DNA from: an uncultured Eubacteriales bacterium
Lineage (GTDB): Bacteria; Bacillota; Clostridia; Christensenellales; Aristaeellaceae
Reading direction: 5' to 3'
Assembly: GCA_902764915.1 (NCBI GenBank)
Contig: CACWXY010000044.1
Coordinates: forward strand, 1 to 33,602
Length of the DNA: 33,602 bases
Shown here: positions 23,111 to 32,982 of the stretch, piece after piece
Numbering within the stretch: position 1 is the stretch's first letter
Layout of the letters: each line of letters opens with the position of its first letter
Translations under genes and position numbers: made by a program
Notes under the pieces: model-generated
Told to the model about the DNA's origin: nothing
What the model saw: the letters and a program-made list of their open reading frames with translations, nothing else
Databases searched by the model: none

Positions 23111-24430
23111 TTATTTGGATTCTTCATCTGCCTGAGGAGCAAGCTTTTCGGCGAGCAGAGCTAGAAGATCAACTTCTTCTCCTTCTTCGACGCCGAGGAG
23201 CTCTGTCAGGGATGCCTTCAGCGCTGCGGCATCATCCTGTGCTGTCTTCAGTGCTGCTTCTGCAGATTCTGCAGCGGCAGTAAGCTTCTGAACCTGGTCG
23301 GCCAGTGCAGTGTTTTCCTTGGTCTTGTCAGCCAGCTGCTTCTCAAGATCCGCCTGTGCCGTAGTAAGCTTTTCAATGGTCTCACTGCTGGTGGTCAGTT
23401 TGTCTGTGAGCTGTGCGATCTTCTCCTGATCCCCCTTGGCAGCGTCCGTGAGTGCGGTCAGTTTTTCGGTAAGGCCCTTGATTTCGTCTTCATTGGCAGC
23501 GCCGCTTTCGGTAAGTGCCTTGAGCTGTGTTTCCAGTTCGGTAATGCTTGCAGTCAGTTTTTCAATCTTATCATTGTCTTCATCAATGACCTTGGTCAGA
23601 TCAGTGATATCTTTCTGCGCAGCAGCCAATGCCTGATCAACCTCGGCTTTTGCAGTTGCATCTGCCTCAATTGTTTCATTCAGAGCAGCAACCTGCTTTT
23701 TGGCAGCTTCCGCATCATCGGCAGCTTTCTTAGTAAGGTCCTCCAGCTGCTTTTTGGCGGCTTCTGCATCATCGGCAGCTTTCTTGGTAAGGTCCTCCAG
23801 CTGCTTTTTGGCGGCTTCTGCATCATCAGCAGCCTTTTTTGTCATATCCTCTAACTGCTTGGTGACATCATCCAGCTTGGCTTTCGCATCTGCTGCATCC
23901 TTAGCGGCCTGTTCTTTCAGAGCATCAAACTGTGCCTGCGCTGTCTCAGCCGCATCGGCCGCTTCTTTGGTTAAGGCTGCCTTTGTGTCTTCCAGTTCCT
24001 TCTGGACAGCGGCGGCCTGCTTCTTCATATCCTCGATAGTTGCCTGTGCATCAGAAAGTGCCTTGTTGCTTTCCTCTGCCGCTGTATTCAGACTCTCGAT
24101 CTGGGTATCCTTTTCCGTTGCGGAGCCTGTAAGGGAGGCAATGGTTTCCGATGCAGTCTTGGCTTCCGCTTCCAGCCCGGAGATCTTCTCCGACAATTGC
24201 GTGCTTTCCTCTGTGAGCTTGGTCAAAGAAGCCTGTGCTTCATCCAACAGTGTCTGCTTAGCGGCAGCATCATCGGTGGCGGATTTCAGGCTGTCAGTCA
24301 GTTCGGTAATCTGGCTGGTAAGGGATGCTTTGTCATTGCTCAGATTCTGGATTCTTCCGTTGAATACCAGACATACAATCACCGCAATAACAAGCAATGC
24401 TACACAGGCTATCTGCAGATACTTTTTCAC
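23111..24430 (-). CDS. Membrane-anchored long coiled-coil protein
   Basis: A 439-residue protein. One N-terminal membrane segment (about residues 5-24, LQIACVALLVIAVIVCLVF) has a short positive start, so the rest is probably outside the cell or in the wall. Residues 28-425 are almost wholly coiled coil: heptads rich in A, D, E, K, L, Q and T. Three 18-residue repeats (QLEDLTKKAADDAEAAKK, residues 192-245) are encoded by 54-bp DNA repeats. The C-terminus (EGEEVDLLALLAEKLAPQ) is a short acidic helix. The start is GTG 24430 with GAGAGGTG ahead. Composition alone can mimic matches to many unrelated coiled coils, so no function is assigned; a spacer or wall-associated structural role is likely. 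Confidence 0.85.
   Translation of the reverse strand: MKKYLQIACVALLVIAVIVCLVFNGRIQNLSNDKASLTSQITELTDSLKSATDDAAAKQTLLDEAQASLTKLTEESTQLSEKISGLEAEAKTASETIASLTGSATEKDTQIESLNTAAEESNKALSDAQATIEDMKKQAAAVQKELEDTKAALTKEAADAAETAQAQFDALKEQAAKDAADAKAKLDDVTKQLEDMTKKAADDAEAAKKQLEDLTKKAADDAEAAKKQLEDLTKKAADDAEAAKKQVAALNETIEADATAKAEVDQALAAAQKDITDLTKVIDEDNDKIEKLTASITELETQLKALTESGAANEDEIKGLTEKLTALTDAAKGDQEKIAQLTDKLTTSSETIEKLTTAQADLEKQLADKTKENTALADQVQKLTAAAESAEAALKTAQDDAAALKASLTELLGVEEGEEVDLLALLAEKLAPQADEESK
23696..23857 (-). repeat. Three tandem 54-bp repeats in the coiled-coil gene
   Basis: Three head-to-tail 54-bp units (18 codons each). The second and third units differ by only a few bases and the first has one amino-acid change (M for L). 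In-frame length keeps the heptad phase only approximately (18 is not a multiple of 7), suggesting a hendecad-type repeat. Confidence 0.85.
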
Positions 24431-24492
24431 AATGATGGCACCTCTCTTTTCTGTCGTTTGGGTTTCATGTAAATATGGGAGAATATGAGACC

Positions 24493-24520
24493 ATTATATA
24501 CCAAAAGTACTACAATGCAA
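24493..24520 (-). promoter_or_regulatory. Promoter for the coiled-coil gene
   Basis: Minus strand: -35 TTGCAT (24520-24515), 16-base spacer, perfect -10 TATAAT (24498-24493). Confidence 0.6.
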
Positions 24521-24556
24521 GGTAGAAAGGATGAAAAACAGGAGAAAAGCAGGGTG

Positions 24557-24588
24557 AAAAAAGGGGAAAAGACATTTCGTCTTTTCCC
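24557..24588 (-). terminator. Terminator of the nucleoside ABC transporter operon
   Basis: 10-bp stem GGGAAAAGAC (24564-24573) / GTCTTTTCCC (24579-24588), loop ATTTC; on the minus strand a C is followed by TTTTTT. Confidence 0.88.
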
Positions 24589-24595
24589 GGATCGT

Positions 24596-25591
24596 TCAGC
24601 GCTCTTCGCGGAAGTAGGGGAGTCCCAGGCTCTGCGGAGGCTGATTTTCACGCTTATTGCGCATGCTGGTCAGAATCAGCACGATAATGGTGACCACATA
24701 GGGCAGCATTTTATACAGTTCCTTGACAGCCAGATTCATGCCAGAAGGAATATACATATGCAGAATGTAAAGCCCGCCAAAGAGAATGGAAGCAAGGACA
24801 CCTACATTGGGCCGCCAGATGGTAAAGATTACCAGGGCGATGGCGAGCCAGCCGCGGTCACCGAAGGCATTATTGGACCAGACGCCGCTGGCGTAGTCCA
24901 TGACGTAGTACAGTCCGCCAAGCCCCGCAATCATACTGCCGGTGCAGGTGGCGACATATTTGTAACGGCTGACATTGATACCCGCTGCGTCTGCTGTTGT
25001 AGGGCTTTCTCCCACGGCGCGCAGATGCAGTCCGGCACGGGTGTGCCGTAGTATAAAAGCAGCGATCAGCGCTATGGCAATGGCCAGATAGGTCAGAAAA
25101 CCATAGGAAAGAAAGATTTTTCCAAACCAGCCCAGGTCCTGGGCAAACGGCAGGGAACGATGGAAGAAACTGCTGGTGGCGGAGAGGGCAATAGAGGGAA
25201 CGGCAGTTCCGGACAGTTTGATCAGAGACCCGCCGAAGAAATTCCCGATGCCTACCCCAAATGTGGTCATGGCCAGACCGGTCACGTTCTGATTGGCGCG
25301 AAGAGTTACTGTAAGGAAGCAGTAGATCAGTCCCATCAGGAGCGAACCCAGCAGGCAGGCGCAGAGAGGAATCATAATTGCCGGAAAAGCGTGGATGGCA
25401 TCTGGTGAAGGAAGGGACTGCTCATAGAAGAAAGCGCCTATGACACCACAGATACCGCCAACATACATGACGCCTGGAATTCCCAGATTCAGATTACCCG
25501 ATTTTTCCGTGAGCGTCTCTCCTGTGGATCCGAACAGCAGCGGAATGCCCTGCATGACGGCACGCGGGATAAAAGAAACAAAATCAAACAT
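24596..25591 (-). CDS. nupQ: Nucleoside ABC transporter permease, second subunit (YufQ/NupQ type)
   Basis: A 331-residue polytopic membrane protein of the BPD_transp_2 family, with about nine hydrophobic segments. Family marks: the opening ETLTEKSGNLNLGIPGVMY, then ANQNVTGLAMTTFG, and the cytoplasmic coupling loop LRAVGESPTTADAAGINV. I chose ATG 25591 (MFDFVSF) because GGAGG sits nine bases ahead; the frame extends to 25654 inside the first permease. It overlaps that permease by eight bases. With the first permease it forms the channel for purine or other nucleosides. It is the last gene before the terminator. Symbol is by family and gene order, as in Bacillus nupNOPQ. Confidence 0.93.
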   Translation of the reverse strand: MFDFVSFIPRAVMQGIPLLFGSTGETLTEKSGNLNLGIPGVMYVGGICGVIGAFFYEQSLPSPDAIHAFPAIMIPLCACLLGSLLMGLIYCFLTVTLRANQNVTGLAMTTFGVGIGNFFGGSLIKLSGTAVPSIALSATSSFFHRSLPFAQDLGWFGKIFLSYGFLTYLAIAIALIAAFILRHTRAGLHLRAVGESPTTADAAGINVSRYKYVATCTGSMIAGLGGLYYVMDYASGVWSNNAFGDRGWLAIALVIFTIWRPNVGVLASILFGGLYILHMYIPSGMNLAVKELYKMLPYVVTIIVLILTSMRNKRENQPPQSLGLPYFREER

Positions 25592-26696
25592 GGGTCTGTG
25601 CCTCCTTTGTGCTGGACTTACGGATCCGAATCTGGTAAGCAATAAAGAATTCACTGCCGATGATAAAGAAGAGGATAATACCGGTAAGAATATCGGAGAA
25701 AGACTGATTCAGACCAAAATTGGTGGATATTTCGCCAGCACCGCGCTCGAGAACAACCAGCAGGAAGCTGGTAAGAATCATCCACAGCGGATTGAACTTG
25801 GCAAGCCAGGAAACCATGACGGCAGTAAAACCGCGTCCGCCTACTAAGGTTGTGGTCAGCGTATGATTCGTGCTTCCCACCAGAAGCAGGCCGGCGATCC
25901 CGCACATGGCACCGGAAAGAAGCATGGTGCGGATAATGACGCGCTCTACTTTAATCCCAACATAATGGGCGGTCTTTTCGCTTTCACCGACAACAGAGAT
26001 TTCATAGCCATGCTTGGAAAAGTTGAGATAGATGAACATAAGCACTGTCAGGACAATTACTAACACTACATTGAGCATGTACTTTTGCCCGCCTATGACA
26101 GGCAGCCAGCCGAGTTCCGTATTGGGATTGATAATGCCGATCTGGCCGGAGCCCTTGGGACTTTCCCAGACAACACAGAAGTAAGCGACCAGCTGTGTGG
26201 CGACATAGTTCATCATCAGCGTGAAGAGCGTTTCATTGGTGTTCCATCGGGACTTAAAGAAGGCGGGAAGACCACCCCAGATAGCACCTGCCAGCATGGA
26301 TGTAAGTACCATGCACAGGATAATGGCCCAATTGGGAAACACATTTTTCAGAAGGATCATGCAGGCAGCGCTGGCAAAGCAACCCATCAGCGCCTGGCCC
26401 TCGGCTCCGATATTCCAGAAGCGCATCCGGAAGGCCGGAGTCACGGCCAGAGAAAGGCAGAGAAGCATGGCAACATTCTGGAAAGTAACCCAGAGCTTAC
26501 GGGTTGTGCCAAAGGAACCATAAAGGATTGTCTGATAAATGGACAGCGGGTTTTCTCCGGTCATCAGAACGCTGATGATGGCACATACTACAAGTGCAAC
26601 GAGAAGGGCGACCAGTCGGATGAGCATGGCCTTATACCACACCAGCGAGTCACGCTTGGATATGTGGAAAAGGGGTTCCTGATTCTTACTGTGCAT
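25584..26696 (-). CDS. nupP: Nucleoside ABC transporter permease, first subunit (YufP/NupP type)
   Basis: A 370-residue permease with a cytoplasmic N-terminal tail (about 25 residues) and eight to ten membrane segments. Family features: RFWNIGAEGQALMG, RWNTNETLFTLMMNYVA, the coupling loop EISVVGESEKTAHYVGI, and VGGRGFTAVMVSWLAKFNP near the end. ATG 26696 lies in the 3' end of the ATPase gene (11-base overlap) with GGAGGGGAAT ahead. Pairs with the second permease. The overlaps show coupled translation and fixed subunit ratio. Confidence 0.94.
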   Translation of the reverse strand: MHSKNQEPLFHISKRDSLVWYKAMLIRLVALLVALVVCAIISVLMTGENPLSIYQTILYGSFGTTRKLWVTFQNVAMLLCLSLAVTPAFRMRFWNIGAEGQALMGCFASAACMILLKNVFPNWAIILCMVLTSMLAGAIWGGLPAFFKSRWNTNETLFTLMMNYVATQLVAYFCVVWESPKGSGQIGIINPNTELGWLPVIGGQKYMLNVVLVIVLTVLMFIYLNFSKHGYEISVVGESEKTAHYVGIKVERVIIRTMLLSGAMCGIAGLLLVGSTNHTLTTTLVGGRGFTAVMVSWLAKFNPLWMILTSFLLVVLERGAGEISTNFGLNQSFSDILTGIILFFIIGSEFFIAYQIRIRKSSTKEAQTHV

Positions 26697-28218
26697 GCGT
26701 ATTCCCCTCCGTTCTTGTCATCATCAGGCCGATTTCCCGCTTGTCCGCCTGTTCACCGGGGACAATGCCGCTGACTTTGCCGCCACAGAGAACAAGTATG
26801 CGGTCAGAAAGGGCAAGCAGTACGTCCAGATCCTCGCCGACATAGATCACGGCTACCCCCTGTTTCTTCTGCTGATTGATCAGGTCATAGATCGTATAGG
26901 AAGAATGGATATCCAGACCGCGTACTGCATAGGCAGTAAGAAGAACTGTCGGAGCGGAGGTGATTTCGCGTCCAACCAGGACTTTCTGTACATTGCCTCC
27001 GGAGAGCCGGCGCACGGGTGTTGACAGACCGGGCGTGGAAACCTCCAGTTCCTCAACGACATTTTCTGCTACATGCTTCGGTGTCTGACGGTCAGTAAAG
27101 ATGCTGTGGCCGGAGCGGAAGGATCGCAGCATCATGTTGTCCGTAAGGTCCATGTTGGCAACAAGTCCCATACCCAGTCTGTCTTCCGGGACGAAGGAAA
27201 GAGAGACGCCCATCTGCTGAATACTCAGAGGATCTTTTCCCAGAAGTTCCTCATGCTCGCCGGAATCGTCGATGTACATTACAGATCCGGCTTCTGTTTT
27301 CTGCAGTCCAGCGATGGCTTCGAGGAGTTCTTTCTGTCCGGAACCGGAGATGCCGGCGATACCGAGAATTTCACCGGAATTGGCAGTAAAGGAAACATGG
27401 TCCAGCTTAAGGATACCTTCCTCGTTGCGCACAGTCAGATCCTTCACCTGCAGACGTGGTTTGGGATTGACAGGTGCTGGACGTTCAATATTAAGCGTCA
27501 CCTGGTGTCCGACCATCATGTTGGTCATATCCTGTGCATTGGTCTGCTGCGTGGGAACATCGCAGATATACTCGCCATGCCGCAGAACAGCTACCCGGTC
27601 AGACAGGGATTCCACCTCATGCATTTTGTGCGTGATGATGACAATGGCTTTGCCATCGTTGCGCATGTTGCGGAGCACTGTAAACAGCTTATCCGTCTCC
27701 TGAGGTGTCAGCACGGCTGTGGGCTCATCCAGAATCAGAATATCAGCCCCACGATAGAGGACCTTGACAATCTCCACGGTCTGCTTCTGGGAAACGGACA
27801 TATCATAGATTTTCTGATGCGGATCCACCTGAAAGCCATATGCGTCGCAGATCTTGCGGATTTTTTCAGCTGCGGCCTTGAGGTCCAGTCTGCCGGGAAG
27901 TCCCAGAACAATATTCTCGGTTGCTGTGAGGACGTCGACCAGTTTAAAGTGCTGATGAATCATGCCGATGCCCAGGGAAAAGGCATCCTTGGGAGAGCGT
28001 ATGACCACTTCCTTGCCGTCAATAAGGATCTGACCTTCATCGGGGAAATAGATACCGGAGAGCATGTTCATGAGCGTGGTTTTGCCGCTTCCGTTTTCGC
28101 CCAGAAGAGCAAGAATTTCACCGCGGTAAATATCCAGACATACATCATGGTTTGCATAGACGTGACCAAAGTGTTTTCCGATATGCCGCATGCTGACAGC
28201 GGGGATCTTCTGTTCCAA
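26686..28218 (-). CDS. nupO: Nucleoside ABC transporter ATP-binding protein, two nucleotide-binding domains
   Basis: A 510-residue protein with two fused ABC domains. The first has Walker A GENGSGKT near residue 39, a signature-like MSVSQKQTVEIVK and Walker B ILDEPTAVLTPQE. The second has the degenerate Walker A GISGSGQK near 290, RRLSGGNVQKVLVGRE as the signature, and TAYAVRGLDIHSS where Walker B should be, with no catalytic Glu. This asymmetry is normal for the sugar/nucleoside importer subfamily. The start is TTG 28218 because AGGAGG lies seven bases upstream; the next ATG would cut into the first strand. Second gene of the operon. Confidence 0.94.
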   Translation of the reverse strand: MEQKIPAVSMRHIGKHFGHVYANHDVCLDIYRGEILALLGENGSGKTTLMNMLSGIYFPDEGQILIDGKEVVIRSPKDAFSLGIGMIHQHFKLVDVLTATENIVLGLPGRLDLKAAAEKIRKICDAYGFQVDPHQKIYDMSVSQKQTVEIVKVLYRGADILILDEPTAVLTPQETDKLFTVLRNMRNDGKAIVIITHKMHEVESLSDRVAVLRHGEYICDVPTQQTNAQDMTNMMVGHQVTLNIERPAPVNPKPRLQVKDLTVRNEEGILKLDHVSFTANSGEILGIAGISGSGQKELLEAIAGLQKTEAGSVMYIDDSGEHEELLGKDPLSIQQMGVSLSFVPEDRLGMGLVANMDLTDNMMLRSFRSGHSIFTDRQTPKHVAENVVEELEVSTPGLSTPVRRLSGGNVQKVLVGREITSAPTVLLTAYAVRGLDIHSSYTIYDLINQQKKQGVAVIYVGEDLDVLLALSDRILVLCGGKVSGIVPGEQADKREIGLMMTRTEGNTHAQ

Positions 28219-28264
28219 AGTACTGCCTCCTCAGGTGGTGATTTGCTTCAGAAAAGAGAAAATA

Positions 28265-28306
28265 CCGCAAAGGGCAGTACGGTTTACACCGCGCTACCCC
28301 TTGCAG
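28265..28306 (-). promoter_or_regulatory. Intergenic hairpin between the binding-protein and ATPase genes
   Basis: A long imperfect stem: CTGCAAGGGG on the left of the minus-strand transcript pairs with CCCTTTGCGG, with inner CGGT/ACCG around GTAA, followed by a T-rich stretch. Such hairpins often protect the upstream mRNA or partly stop transcription, giving more binding protein than ATPase. Confidence 0.5.
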
Positions 28307-28339
28307 TATGGTCATTGCAGGGACTACATAAAGTCAATC

Positions 28340-29527
28340 TCAGGCGCCCAGGAGAGAAATACCATCGATGTCAAGATCGAAGTAAGGTGCAGAGCGATAC
28401 TCAGACTCGTGGAAATACCCGTCGGCGATAACTTCGGTTTCGGGCTGGAAATCGCCCATGTCATCCACGTCAGCCAGATAGCTGGTCAGGGTTTCACCGT
28501 TCACGGTAAAGGTGGCAGTGTCATAGACCTTCAGGGAACCGTCTTCCAGAGCCGCTTTGACTTCCTCAAGCTTTTCCAGGGTACCGGCCGCAGCGGCATT
28601 TTCGTTGATTTCGGACAGCTCGACAGAACTGGTCTGAATGGTGCCGGTCCAGTCGGTAGCAATCTCTTCACCGTTGACGACACAGTTGATGGCATACTCA
28701 AAGTAGGGTTCCCAGTTGATGCGGGAGGAAACAATGAAGGTGTTCGGGCAGGCAGCCACAGTGGAACCATTGTAGCTCACGTCAGGGATACCGGCATCTT
28801 CGCAGGCAGTAGGAGCACCCATGGAGTCTGCGTGCTGGGAAATCAGCTTGGCACCATTGGCGATGAGGTTGTTTGCGCCTTCCTTTTCCAGCGCCTCGTC
28901 ATACCAGGAATTGGTGAAGGTCACTTCCATGGTAACGGAGGGGCAGACATAGCGGGCACCCAGGAAGAAAGAAGTATAGCCGGACTTTACTTCGGCATAG
29001 GGATAAGCACCGACATAGCCCATCTTGGCTTCCTCAGCGGTGAACTGACCGGCTTCGATCATTTCGTTCAGCTTCAGACCGGCGGCGACACCCGCCAGGA
29101 AACGGCCTTCATAGATGGACGCGAATGCGTTGTGATAGTTGGCAAGGCCGACAGTATGAGCCTGCGTACCGGTGGCATGCAGGAACTCAACATCCGGGAA
29201 TTCCTTAGCAGCCTGGATCATGTAGGATTCATGGCCAAAGGAATCGGCAAAGACGATGTTGCAACCGGCGTCCACAAGATCAGCAGCGGCTTCGTAGCAG
29301 GCTTCGCCTTCGTCGATGTTGGTCTTGAGCACATAAGCAACCCCGAGCTTTTCACAGGCAGCCTTGGCCGCATTGAGGAAGTTCAGGTCATAGGTGGAGT
29401 TTTCGTCATGCAGGAAAATAAAACCGATCTTGATGTTCTCCAGCGCAATGGGAGCACGATCTGCCATTGCCAGGGCACAGGACAGACAGAGAACCAGGGC
29501 AAGAACCAGGGCGACAAGCTTCTTCAT
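28340..29527 (-). CDS. nupN: BMP/PnrA-family nucleoside-binding protein of an ABC importer
   Basis: A 395-residue exported binding protein. The signal peptide (MKKLVALVLALVLCLSCALA) is followed by AMADRAP. The cysteine at about 17 does not sit in a standard lipobox, so anchoring as a lipoprotein is uncertain. The mature part shows IKIGFIFLHDENSTYDLNF, CNIVFADSFGHESYMIQAAKEFPDVEF and the YEGRFLAGVAAGL segment typical of the BMP family, which binds purine nucleosides in known members. ATG 29527 follows GGAG. It is the first gene of the importer operon; a -10 TATAAT lies at 29681-29676, giving a leader of about 140 bases in which I recognise no riboswitch. Confidence 0.93.
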   Translation of the reverse strand: MKKLVALVLALVLCLSCALAMADRAPIALENIKIGFIFLHDENSTYDLNFLNAAKAACEKLGVAYVLKTNIDEGEACYEAAADLVDAGCNIVFADSFGHESYMIQAAKEFPDVEFLHATGTQAHTVGLANYHNAFASIYEGRFLAGVAAGLKLNEMIEAGQFTAEEAKMGYVGAYPYAEVKSGYTSFFLGARYVCPSVTMEVTFTNSWYDEALEKEGANNLIANGAKLISQHADSMGAPTACEDAGIPDVSYNGSTVAACPNTFIVSSRINWEPYFEYAINCVVNGEEIATDWTGTIQTSSVELSEINENAAAAGTLEKLEEVKAALEDGSLKVYDTATFTVNGETLTSYLADVDDMGDFQPETEVIADGYFHESEYRSAPYFDLDIDGISLLGA

Positions 29528-29675
29528 GAGACAGTCTCCTTTTCTAAATAGGTTCAGATGGGATGTGTCAGGCGTATGTCAGGATTCAAAAATCCGAACA
29601 TTCGTCATAAAAACAAAGCAATCGTACACGAAATTGTCGGCAAAATCAAGGTGCTTTCCATACTTTTTTCGGTAT

Positions 29676-29681
29676 ATTATA
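29676..29681 (-). promoter_or_regulatory. -10 box for the nucleoside importer operon
   Basis: Perfect TATAAT on the minus strand with no good -35 at the right distance (TTCCAC at 17 bases). The thioesterase gene ends 80 bases upstream of it. Confidence 0.4.
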
Positions 29682-29760
29682 CGAACTTTTCAGGAAATGT
29701 GGAAAAGGGCAAGATTGACACCGAAGCGAGCACTCCTGGCACAGAAAACACGGGCGTGCT

Positions 29761-30186
29761 TCAGTGATCCTTTTCCGAGAGCAGCGATGCAATGGCATCA
29801 GAAAATGTGGGAAGTTCATGTCGGATTCGGGCAAAGTGTCCATCCCTGTGCAGGAAAACATGGGAGGAAGAAGCGCTGCAGACGGTCTGACCGGCTTCAT
29901 TTTCCATCTGATATTGAATGTCCATGCGAACGCCGTCAAAGGCTGCAACGGATACGCAGACGGAAACATGCTCTCCAAAGTGCAGTGGATGACGATACGT
30001 ACAGGATAGCGCTGTGACCGGAGAAAAAATGCCAGCTGCCTCCATCGTCTGATAGGGGAACCCCAGCTGATTCAGAAAGTCGATCCGTGCTTCTTCCATG
30101 AATCGGATGTAATTGCTGTGATGAACAATGCCCATCATATCCGTTTCATAATACTGTACTGTATGCAAATAGGGTTTCATATTCAT
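29761..30186 (-). CDS. Acyl-CoA thioesterase, 4HBT/YbgC-like hot-dog fold
   Basis: A 141-residue single hot-dog domain. The active-site signature YYETDMMGIVHHSNYIRFMEEARIDFL near residues 12-38 includes the catalytic Asp of the 4-hydroxybenzoyl-CoA thioesterase family, and the closing SASSSHVFLHRDG is a typical beta strand and turn. It hydrolyses a thioester, probably of short- or medium-chain acyl-CoA; the physiological substrate is unknown. ATG 30186 has GGAGG eight bases ahead. A TATAGT box lies near 30220 on the minus strand. It stands alone between the importer and the ilvC leader. Confidence 0.92.
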   Translation of the reverse strand: MNMKPYLHTVQYYETDMMGIVHHSNYIRFMEEARIDFLNQLGFPYQTMEAAGIFSPVTALSCTYRHPLHFGEHVSVCVSVAAFDGVRMDIQYQMENEAGQTVCSASSSHVFLHRDGHFARIRHELPTFSDAIASLLSEKDH

Positions 30187-30303
30187 GCCGGTAGCCTCCT
30201 CTGCTGTCTATACTATACAGCGCCTGCAGAGGTATTAATAAGCGGATAAAGCGAAAGTACACAGAAAGAACAGTACAGAAGGGAATGGCGCGGAACGGAC
30301 AAG

Positions 30304-30332
30304 TTGACAAGAAAAGAGACGGATGCTACCAT
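30304..30332 (+). promoter_or_regulatory. Promoter of the ilvC T-box leader
   Basis: Perfect -35 TTGACA (30304-30309), 17-base spacer, -10 TACCAT (30327-30332) with an extended TG (TGC just before it). The start would be near 30339, at the foot of stem I of the T-box. Confidence 0.7.
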
Positions 30333-30334
30333 GC

Positions 30335-31704
<1,370 letters not shown>

Positions 31705-31714
31705 TCGAAAACGG

Positions 31715-31740
31715 ATTGCCCGGGCTCCTGCCCGGGCAAT
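31715..31740 (+). terminator. Hairpin between ilvC and ilvA, possible weak terminator
   Basis: Perfect 11-bp stem ATTGCCCGGGC / GCCCGGGCAAT around TCCT, but followed only by TCTTACC. It may reduce rather than stop transcription into ilvA. Confidence 0.55.
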
Positions 31741-31762
31741 TCTTACCAAATGAGGATACGAA

Positions 31763-32968
31763 ATGGAACAGTTGATGAATCTGGACCGCGTATACCGTGC
31801 CAGCTATGCACTTCGGGACGTGGCGCTGAAAACGGATGTGCTTCTGGCACCAAAGATCTGCCCTGGTGCGCAGATATATCTGAAAACGGAAAACCTGCAG
31901 GTAACAGGCTCGTTTAAAGTACGCGGAGCTTACTTTAAGATGTCACAGCTCTCCGAGAAAGAGAAACAGCGCGGTGTCATCGCATGCTCCGCCGGAAATC
32001 ATGCACAGGGAGTGGCATTAGCTGCGCAGCGAAACGGTATCCATGCCGTAATCTGCCTGCCGGACAGTGCGCCGATTGCGAAGGTGGAGGCTACACGCTC
32101 CTATGGCGCGGAGATATGTCTGGTCGAGGGTGTGTATGATGATGCCTATCAGAAGGCACTGCAACTGCGGGATGAGCACGGATATACCTTTATTCATCCG
32201 TTTGATGACCCGGATGTGATTGCCGGGCAGGGAACCATTGCGCTGGAACTGGCCGATCAGCTGCCGGACATGAATACCGTGGTAGTACCGGTGGGCGGAG
32301 GCGGCCTCATCTCCGGAATGGCGTATACACTCAAGTCACTGAATCCGAATATACGCGTGATTGGCGTACAGTCTGCAGGTGCGCCGTCCATGCTGCGCTC
32401 CATAGAGGATCATGCGATCGAAACACTGGACACGGTGAAGACCATCGCTGACGGAATCGCAGTAAAGCGTCCAGGTGATCTGACCTATGATCTGGTGTCG
32501 CGCTATGTGGATGAAATTGTGACCGTTACGGACGATGAGATTGCAGCAGCTATTCTGACGCTGATGGAACAGCAGAAACTGGTCACTGAAGGAGCCGGCG
32601 CTGTATCCGTTGCGGCAGCCATGTTTGGCAAGGTTGACGTGAGCCGCGGAAAGACAGTGTGTCTGCTTTCCGGAGGAAATATTGACGTTACGATCCTCTC
32701 GCGAGTGATTGGACGCGGACTTCTTATGTCTGGACGCAGCTGTCAGCTTACCATTGAACTGGTGGATAAGCCGGGTCAGCTTCAGACAGTGTCCCGTGTG
32801 ATCGCGGAGCAGGGAGGCAATGTTACCCGTGTGCACCACGAGCATACCAATGAGGGATCAGATGTCAACGGATGCTATCTGACGGTGCAGATGGAAACAC
32901 GTAATCATGCACATATTGCCAGTATTCGCCAGGCATTGCAGGACGCGGGACTTGTGATTATTGATTGA
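31763..32968 (+). CDS. ilvA: Threonine ammonia-lyase (PLP-dependent) with C-terminal ACT domain
   Basis: A 401-residue enzyme that converts L-threonine to 2-oxobutanoate and ammonia. The PLP domain has the Schiff-base lysine in TGSFKVRGA near residue 53, the SAGNHAQG loop, and the PLP-phosphate loop VPVGGGGLISG near 172. A single C-terminal ACT domain (about 325-400, LTIELVDKPGQLQTVSRVIAEQGGNV) is the short form, unlike the double ACT domain of enteric biosynthetic IlvA. Its 2-oxobutanoate can feed isoleucine synthesis, fitting the ilvC next door, though the short form is also found in degradative enzymes. ATG 31763 follows GAGGATACG. RidA follows 14 bases after its stop. Confidence 0.96.
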   Translation: MEQLMNLDRVYRASYALRDVALKTDVLLAPKICPGAQIYLKTENLQVTGSFKVRGAYFKMSQLSEKEKQRGVIACSAGNHAQGVALAAQRNGIHAVICLPDSAPIAKVEATRSYGAEICLVEGVYDDAYQKALQLRDEHGYTFIHPFDDPDVIAGQGTIALELADQLPDMNTVVVPVGGGGLISGMAYTLKSLNPNIRVIGVQSAGAPSMLRSIEDHAIETLDTVKTIADGIAVKRPGDLTYDLVSRYVDEIVTVTDDEIAAAILTLMEQQKLVTEGAGAVSVAAAMFGKVDVSRGKTVCLLSGGNIDVTILSRVIGRGLLMSGRSCQLTIELVDKPGQLQTVSRVIAEQGGNVTRVHHEHTNEGSDVNGCYLTVQMETRNHAHIASIRQALQDAGLVIID

Positions 32969-32982
32969 TAAAGGAGATTCCT

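Noticed and set aside
23700..24488. 262-residue serine/alanine-rich plus-strand ORF
   Set aside because: It is the antisense of the coiled-coil gene; such ORFs arise from its low-complexity codons.
27073..29551. Two long plus-strand ORFs of about 450 residues
   Set aside because: Antisense to the ABC ATPase and binding-protein genes, which carry clear family motifs.
29528..29675. 140-base leader of the nucleoside importer as a purine riboswitch
   Set aside because: The conserved purine-riboswitch junction words are absent; only a small GGATT/AATCC hairpin is seen.
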